From NCBI GenBank assembly GCA_000398025.1, contig ASKX01000009.1, positions 1 through 16,928 of the forward strand: a stretch of 16,928 nucleotides of DNA, written 5' to 3'. The stretch is from Candidatus Paceibacter normanii SCGC AAA255-P19. Its GTDB lineage: Bacteria; Patescibacteriota; Minisyncoccia; Minisyncoccales; Paceibacteraceae. Positions 14,115 to 16,928 of this stretch are shown here, one piece after another. The stretch's first letter is position 1, and each line of letters begins with the position of its first letter. The notes beneath the pieces were generated by a model, which worked only from the letters and a program-made list of their open reading frames with translations, searched no databases and was not told the DNA's origin. The position numbers and the translations under genes were made by a program.

Positions 14115-14762
14115 CTATTGAATTGAAATTGTTTCTAAAAAATCATTAAATTCTTGAATGCATTTTTCTTTTTCGTCAGGCGCCCAATAAAAGTCGAAGT
14201 CATATAATTTATTTTTGCTAGGAATATAAACAGCTATAACTGAACCTAAAACTTCACTATCGAAAGTATCTTTTAAGGCCTGGTAATTATTTATTGTAAT
14301 CTCTTCAAATTCCTCAGATTTTATATTTAAACCCCAGTGAATTGCTTTTATTTCATTCTTTATCTCATCAAAATTCATTTTTTTATATACTACTGACACA
14401 TCAATTCCACATCCCTTTGTTAATGGAGGTACTACCGTTTCATTTTGTTTTCTTCCTTCTATATCTGACGTGTATGTTACTATTGAACCCTCTTTAATTC
14501 CCATCCTCTTCGTTTCCCATCCCTCCGGTACTTTTACCGTCAATCCGGCTTTTTTATTTTCTACAAATTTTCCTTTTTCCGTCTCTATAATCATATAATC
14601 TTCCGGACTTCCTTTAATTTCTTTTTGAGTTTTTTGCCAATAAAAAACTCCTCCAATCAAGAGAAGTATTGCTATAATCATAAGTACCGCGCCTCGTTTC
14701 GCTCGGCGCGGCTTCAATTTTTTAATTTTTTCTAAATTAAAAACAGGGGGTTTTTCGGTCAC
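14115..14762 (-). CDS. Membrane-anchored PsbP-like protein
   Basis: 215 aa, starting at a GTG. A basic N-terminus (KIKKLKPRRAKRG) precedes a single membrane helix at about 25-44 (AVLMIIAILLLIGGVFYW). The rest lies outside the membrane. The segment from about 65 to the end resembles the PsbP/Mog1-like fold: GKFVENKKAGLTVKVPEGWE, then the short beta-strands around KGCGIDVSVVYKK, NYQALKD and KLYDFDFYW, and a final EFNDFLETISI helix. Two Cys may form a disulfide. Role unknown. The basic stretch next to the membrane is partly encoded by a palindromic repeat (14687-14711). It has its own promoter and lies 60 bases from a 38-bp palindrome that also overlaps the promoter of the next gene upstream. 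Confidence 0.6.
   Translation of the reverse strand: MTEKPPVFNLEKIKKLKPRRAKRGAVLMIIAILLLIGGVFYWQKTQKEIKGSPEDYMIIETEKGKFVENKKAGLTVKVPEGWETKRMGIKEGSIVTYTSDIEGRKQNETVVPPLTKGCGIDVSVVYKKMNFDEIKNEIKAIHWGLNIKSEEFEEITINNYQALKDTFDSEVLGSVIAVYIPSKNKLYDFDFYWAPDEKEKCIQEFNDFLETISIQ
14687..14711 (-). repeat. In-frame palindromic element inside the PsbP-like gene (copy C)
   Basis: Perfect 7-bp arms CCGCGCC/GGCGCGG enclose TCGTTTCGCTC. Translated as PRRAKRGA, in the same frame as the AKRG and AKGG of copies B and A. Sits in the basic stretch just before the membrane helix. Confidence 0.5.
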
Positions 14763-14770
14763 GTTTTTCT

Positions 14771-14799
14771 ATCATACAAACTTTTCCGGTAGGCTACAA
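14771..14799 (-). promoter_or_regulatory. Promoter of the PsbP-like gene
   Basis: TTGTAG (14794-14799), a 17-base spacer and TATGAT (14771-14776). Only 8 bases separate the -10 from the GTG, so the message would be leaderless or nearly so. Confidence 0.55.
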
Positions 14800-14821
14800 G
14801 TAAAAAATTGTGGAAAACTCC

Positions 14822-14861
14822 CATATGCGTTAATAAGACGATCGTCAAAGTAACGCATATG
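14822..14861. repeat. Composite palindrome, copy A (downstream of the Cas2-like gene)
   Basis: 11-bp arms CATATGCGTTA and TAACGCATATG enclose the perfect 10-bp palindrome GACGATCGTC (14837-14846). The 38-bp core (14823-14860) is identical, in the same orientation, to 15470-15507. It lies 18 bases after the stop codon of the winged-helix/Cas2-like gene and upstream of the PsbP-like gene. Here TTGACG is followed 17 bases later by TATGGG, not a good -10. Confidence 0.95.
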
Positions 14862-14879
14862 ATATCGAACTGGTCTAAA

Positions 14880-15455
14880 TTAGGATAGTTTAAATAACTT
14901 TTTTGGCCAATCGTCTTTGCCAATGTCTTCGGCTAAAATTAGCCTCATTTCCCTTTCGGTCAGCCCGAAAAATTCTCTTAAAAGTTCTATTTCGTCGTGA
15001 CAATCAAAAGGGTGAATCCAAACGCTTTTTTGTAGCGGGTAAAACCCTAATTCTTTTAATTTGCCCCGGAAGGCATCTCGATAAAATCTTTTTAATTGAG
15101 AGATATCAAATATCACAAATCTCCATTTTCGATCCCACTTTTTAGGTTTTTTAATTTGTAAAGTATCGATTTGAAGCCATCCTGCTTTCTTTTTTCCTTT
15201 TTCTGTAAGAGAAATATAAATCTGATGATTTTTATTTTTGATTTCAATACAACCTTGTTTTTTTAATTTAGAAAATGTGTCGTAAATTTGTTTTCTTTTG
15301 TATTTTTTCTTCCGAGTAAGACTTTCTAATAAATTTAGGCCAAAATAAGGCGAAGTGGCAGCAACGCTTATAGCGCCAGTTACTGCTAACCAATGAAGCG
15401 TATCTTTTATGATTTCTGATTTTGGTTTTCGAAAATAGTATTTATATTTTGACAT
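14880..15455 (-). CDS. Winged-helix/Cas2-like (PaaX-like) protein
   Basis: 191 aa. Residues 19-46 form a hydrophobic helix (LHWLAVTGAISVAATSPYFG). Residues 50-90 form a winged helix (KRKQIYDTFSKLKKQGCIEI, then IYISLTEKGKKKA). Residues 108-165 resemble Cas2: WRFVIFDIS with Asp117 at the end of the first strand, the place of the Cas2 metal-binding Asp, then RDAFRGKLKELGFYPLQKSV and WIHPF. This domain order is that of PaaX-like repressors, and relatives in Patescibacteria are often labelled Cas2. No cas1, other cas gene or CRISPR array is in the window, so an adaptation role is not supported. A strong promoter lies inside the palindrome just upstream. Autoregulated DNA-binding protein is the simplest reading; action on the flanking palindromes as a nuclease is speculation. 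Confidence 0.75.
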   Translation of the reverse strand: MSKYKYYFRKPKSEIIKDTLHWLAVTGAISVAATSPYFGLNLLESLTRKKKYKRKQIYDTFSKLKKQGCIEIKNKNHQIYISLTEKGKKKAGWLQIDTLQIKKPKKWDRKWRFVIFDISQLKRFYRDAFRGKLKELGFYPLQKSVWIHPFDCHDEIELLREFFGLTEREMRLILAEDIGKDDWPKKLFKLS

Positions 15456-15466
15456 ATTCCCTATTT

Positions 15467-15495
15467 ATTATATGCGTTAATAAGACGATCGTCAA
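15467..15495 (-). promoter_or_regulatory. Consensus promoter embedded in palindrome B
   Basis: TTGACG (15490-15495), a 17-base spacer and a perfect TATAAT (15467-15472). The -10 ends 11 bases before the ATG at 15455, so the leader would be only a few bases. A protein bound to the palindrome would cover both elements, as expected of an operator. Confidence 0.8.
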
Positions 15496-15509
15496 AGTAA
15501 CGCATATAA
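15468..15509. repeat. Composite palindrome, copy B (promoter side of the Cas2-like gene)
   Basis: 12-bp arms TTATATGCGTTA and TAACGCATATAA around the same GACGATCGTC core. The 38-bp core 15470-15507 equals 14823-14860. Bases just outside the core differ between the copies (C/G versus TT/AA) yet pair within each copy. Confidence 0.95.
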
Positions 15510-15529
15510 CACACTCTTAGAAACAGTCT

Positions 15530-15551
15530 GAGGGGCGCGTGAGCGCCCCTC
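15530..15551 (-). terminator. Terminator after the receiver-domain operon
   Basis: Perfect 9-bp stem GAGGGGCGC/GCGCCCCTC with a 4-base loop, 22 bases past the stop of the downstream receiver gene. The tail on the minus strand (AGACTGTTTCTAAG) is only moderately U-rich. Confidence 0.75.
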
Positions 15552-15573
15552 ATATATATATGATGATGTTTGG

Positions 15574-15927
15574 TTAAAGGTTGGCTATGGCTTTGCCGAG
15601 GCCACCGGGATTGGTGTCTTTGTCCACCCAAGCATCAATGATATTCCCCCATTCTGGCTTCTGGCGGTACTGGTAGTAGCCGAAGGCTACGATTTTGATC
15701 TCGGGATTTACCCTTTTCAGAAGCTCAGCGATCTCTTGGGCATAGTCCGGAGAACTGTCAATAACTGCCACATTAACTCCTTTGTCTAGGGTCAGCTGGT
15801 AAGCTTTTTGAGCTTCAAAGTAGTCATGAGCAGTCAGAGCTACTTGATGGTCGGGTTTCATTGAAGCAATAGCCATCTCCATAATTCCTTCGTCGACCTC
15901 CAGTAGGAAGACTTTGGCATTTTTCAT
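15574..15927 (-). CDS. Divergent stand-alone receiver (CheY-like) protein
   Basis: 117 aa, receiver domain only. The start is the ATG at 15927, which follows AAAGGAGG at good spacing. The open frame reaches back to 15945, but those codons include the ribosome-binding site. Visible active-site parts: E10/D12 at the end of strand 1 (FLLEVDE), the phospho-acceptor candidate D57 (VAVIDSS), and a Lys in WVDKDTN. The position normally Thr/Ser after strand 4 is Gly83 (VAFGYY), so phosphorylation-driven switching may be altered. Similar over its length to the upstream neighbour (KNAKVFLLEVDE versus KNARVFVTEDDP), pointing to a tandem duplication. No output domain and no histidine kinase nearby. Confidence 0.75.
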   Translation of the reverse strand: MKNAKVFLLEVDEGIMEMAIASMKPDHQVALTAHDYFEAQKAYQLTLDKGVNVAVIDSSPDYAQEIAELLKRVNPEIKIVAFGYYQYRQKPEWGNIIDAWVDKDTNPGGLGKAIANL

Positions 15928-15945
15928 AGTGCACCTCCTTTCCAA

Positions 15946-16302
15946 TTAGAGTTCAGTGACGATCTTGCCGATTTTGGCAATCTGTTCTGTTTTGTCTAGA
16001 TTTAGGTCGCCCCAATCAGCTTGCAACATAGCAGACCAGCCAATAATCTTAATCTTAGGATTCTTCTTCTTTAAGATACTGGCCATTATCTGGCCATCAC
16101 CAGTGCTGCCGCGACTTAAGCTGCCATCGAGAAGAGCTACATTGACCTTCTCTTTCTCGACCAATTCAGCTTTTTCTTTGGCCTCCTCCAAAGAAGTAGC
16201 CACTAGCGGCGCTGTATGATCATTCAACTCTAATTCTTCTAGAATTATTTTCCTAACCGTAGGGTCGTCTTCGGTTACGAAGACTCTGGCGTTTTTTGGC
16301 AC
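15946..16302 (-). CDS. Stand-alone receiver (CheY-like) response regulator
   Basis: 118 aa, receiver domain only, GTG start with AAAGGAGG six bases upstream. Canonical residues are visible: E11/D12/D13 (FVTEDDP), phospho-acceptor D59 (VALLDGS), S90 (IIGWSAM) in the Thr/Ser place, and K104 (NLDKTEQ). It lacks a DNA-binding or enzymatic output, so it would act by protein contact like CheY or Spo0F. First gene of a two-gene operon with a consensus promoter; the stop lies directly before the ribosome-binding site of the downstream paralogue. The partner kinase is not in the window. Confidence 0.85.
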   Translation of the reverse strand: MPKNARVFVTEDDPTVRKIILEELELNDHTAPLVATSLEEAKEKAELVEKEKVNVALLDGSLSRGSTGDGQIMASILKKKNPKIKIIGWSAMLQADWGDLNLDKTEQIAKIGKIVTEL

Positions 16303-16379
16303 AACGCACCTCCTTTCTATCGTTTTCCTTTGATAGATTAATGAAAATAAAAAGAGCTATAAATTAGCTTGGATTTAAA

Positions 16380-16408
16380 ATTATAAACCTTTTCTCTTAA
16401 AAAGTCAA
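16380..16408 (-). promoter_or_regulatory. Consensus promoter of the receiver operon
   Basis: TTGACT (16403-16408), a 17-base spacer and a perfect TATAAT (16380-16385), giving a leader of about 70 nt that ends in a strong Shine-Dalgarno sequence. Confidence 0.85.
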
Positions 16409-16420
16409 GGTTTGAACGAT

Positions 16421-16449
16421 AAAAGGGGCGGTCATAGACCGTCCCTTTT
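16421..16449 (-). terminator. Rho-independent terminator after the ACT-domain gene
   Basis: Arms AAAAGGGGCGGTC (16421-16433) and GACCGTCCCTTTT (16437-16449) pair with one G-T, with a 3-base loop; on the minus strand the stem ends in TTTTAT. It lies just upstream of the receiver operon promoter and separates the two units. Confidence 0.85.
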
Positions 16450-16467
16450 AATATTTAAATGGAAACT

Positions 16468-16928
16468 TCATTCAATCAGATCGAACTCCTCTGCCAAGGC
16501 TTGAGCTGCTCTTCCGAGGTCCTCTTCTTTGACCACCGCTTGGATGGTGGTGCCAGAAGATGAGAACATCTCAATATTAATTCCTACCTTGCTGATTGCT
16601 TCGCTCACTCTTCCTAAATAGCCGGGGCCCTCTTTCATCAACGGATCAACTAAGGTTAATCCAGCTACCTCGAGAGGGTCAGAGATTTCGATTCCTTCAA
16701 CTAGTTCGCTCTCCTTTATCCCATGCAATCTTGATAGAATCTTAGACGAGTCTTGAGGTAAAGAAAGTAGAGAAATCTCAGCTTTCTCTCCGGACGGCGG
16801 CTGAACGATGTCTACAATATTAATGTCGGACAAAGTCCCAAAGATTTTGTTGGCCACGCCGGGCTTATTAGGAATATTGGAAATCTTGACCAATCTTAAT
16901 TTTTGGACTGCTACCCCTGGCTGACTCC
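16468..16928 (-). CDS. Aspartokinase-like tandem ACT region, N-terminus outside the window
   Basis: The frame stays open to the window edge (…SQPGVAVQKLRLVKISNIPN), so the TTG at 16893 is internal and the protein is cut. About 152 residues are visible. ACT domain 1: LVKISNIPNKPGVANKIFG, then LSDINIVDIVQ. ACT domain 2: GLTLVDPLMKEGPGYLGRVS, then AISKVGINIEMFSSSGTTIQ and RAAQALAEEFDL. The GVA…IFGxLxxxNI and INIEMxSxS…AxxALxxEF patterns match the C-terminal regulatory half of aspartate kinase, which binds lysine or threonine. The catalytic domain is not visible, so another ACT protein is possible. Ends in a terminator. Confidence 0.7.
   Translation of the reverse strand, partial: SQPGVAVQKLRLVKISNIPNKPGVANKIFGTLSDINIVDIVQPPSGEKAEISLLSLPQDSSKILSRLHGIKESELVEGIEISDPLEVAGLTLVDPLMKEGPGYLGRVSEAISKVGINIEMFSSSGTTIQAVVKEEDLGRAAQALAEEFDLIE

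Noticed and set aside
14822..15509. CRISPR array or adaptation module
   Set aside because: Only two repeat copies, 609 bases apart with a gene between them, and no Cas1 or other Cas protein. The Cas2-like domain occurs in PaaX-like regulators as well.
16468..16893. Complete 141-aa ACT protein starting at TTG 16893
   Set aside because: The frame remains open to the window edge and upstream residues continue the aspartokinase-like sequence.
1..16928. tRNA, rRNA or riboswitch genes
   Set aside because: None was recognised by eye in the short spacers; a covariance search would be needed to exclude small RNAs.

Overview
The window looks like a contig end from a Candidate Phyla Radiation (Patescibacteria/Parcubacteria-type) bacterium. 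Reasons: moderately AT-rich DNA; giant secreted beta-rich surface proteins carrying a peptidoglycan-binding-like module; lamin-tail plus beta-helix proteins; a DUF5667-type membrane protein paired with an ECF sigma factor; and a winged-helix/Cas2-like (PaaX-like) protein. These assignments rest on reading the translations and no search was run. Every gene with a clear context lies on the minus strand. The only plus-strand gene is the first one, and it sits inside a perfect inverted repeat.

Layout from the right edge (upstream) to the left (downstream): the C-terminal part of an aspartokinase-like tandem ACT protein (16468-16928, cut by the window) with a terminator; a two-gene operon of stand-alone receiver domains with strong Shine-Dalgarno sequences and a consensus promoter (15574-16302) ending in a terminator; a winged-helix/Cas2-like gene (14880-15455) bracketed by two identical 38-bp composite palindromes, one containing its own promoter; a membrane-anchored PsbP-like protein (14115-14762); then a tightly packed block made of a 1298-aa lamin-tail/beta-helix surface protein, a DeoR-type regulator, an ECF sigma factor, a DUF5667 putative anti-sigma and a 1394-aa S-layer-like protein, closed by a terminator near 3800-3820. 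Downstream are a secreted gluzincin-like protein with the same wall-binding module but a HExxH motif changed to QEFTH (2006-3763), and the promoter, leader and signal-peptide region of another surface protein (1641-1982).

That last gene is broken. Its 5' end is read on the minus strand, while its body is read on the plus strand (1-1688). The two are joined through a perfect 95-bp inverted repeat (1-95 / 1641-1735). This is either an invertible surface-protein switch or a fold-back chimera at a contig end, and reads are needed to decide.

The inferred theme is building and regulating a cell-surface layer: an ECF sigma/DUF5667 pair and a DeoR-type protein next to S-layer-like, protease-like and beta-helix proteins. 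Two unusual signals stand out. One is the winged-helix/Cas2-like gene framed by identical palindromes. The other is a family of small palindromic elements that lie in frame inside three different coding genes, resembling Rickettsia palindromic elements.
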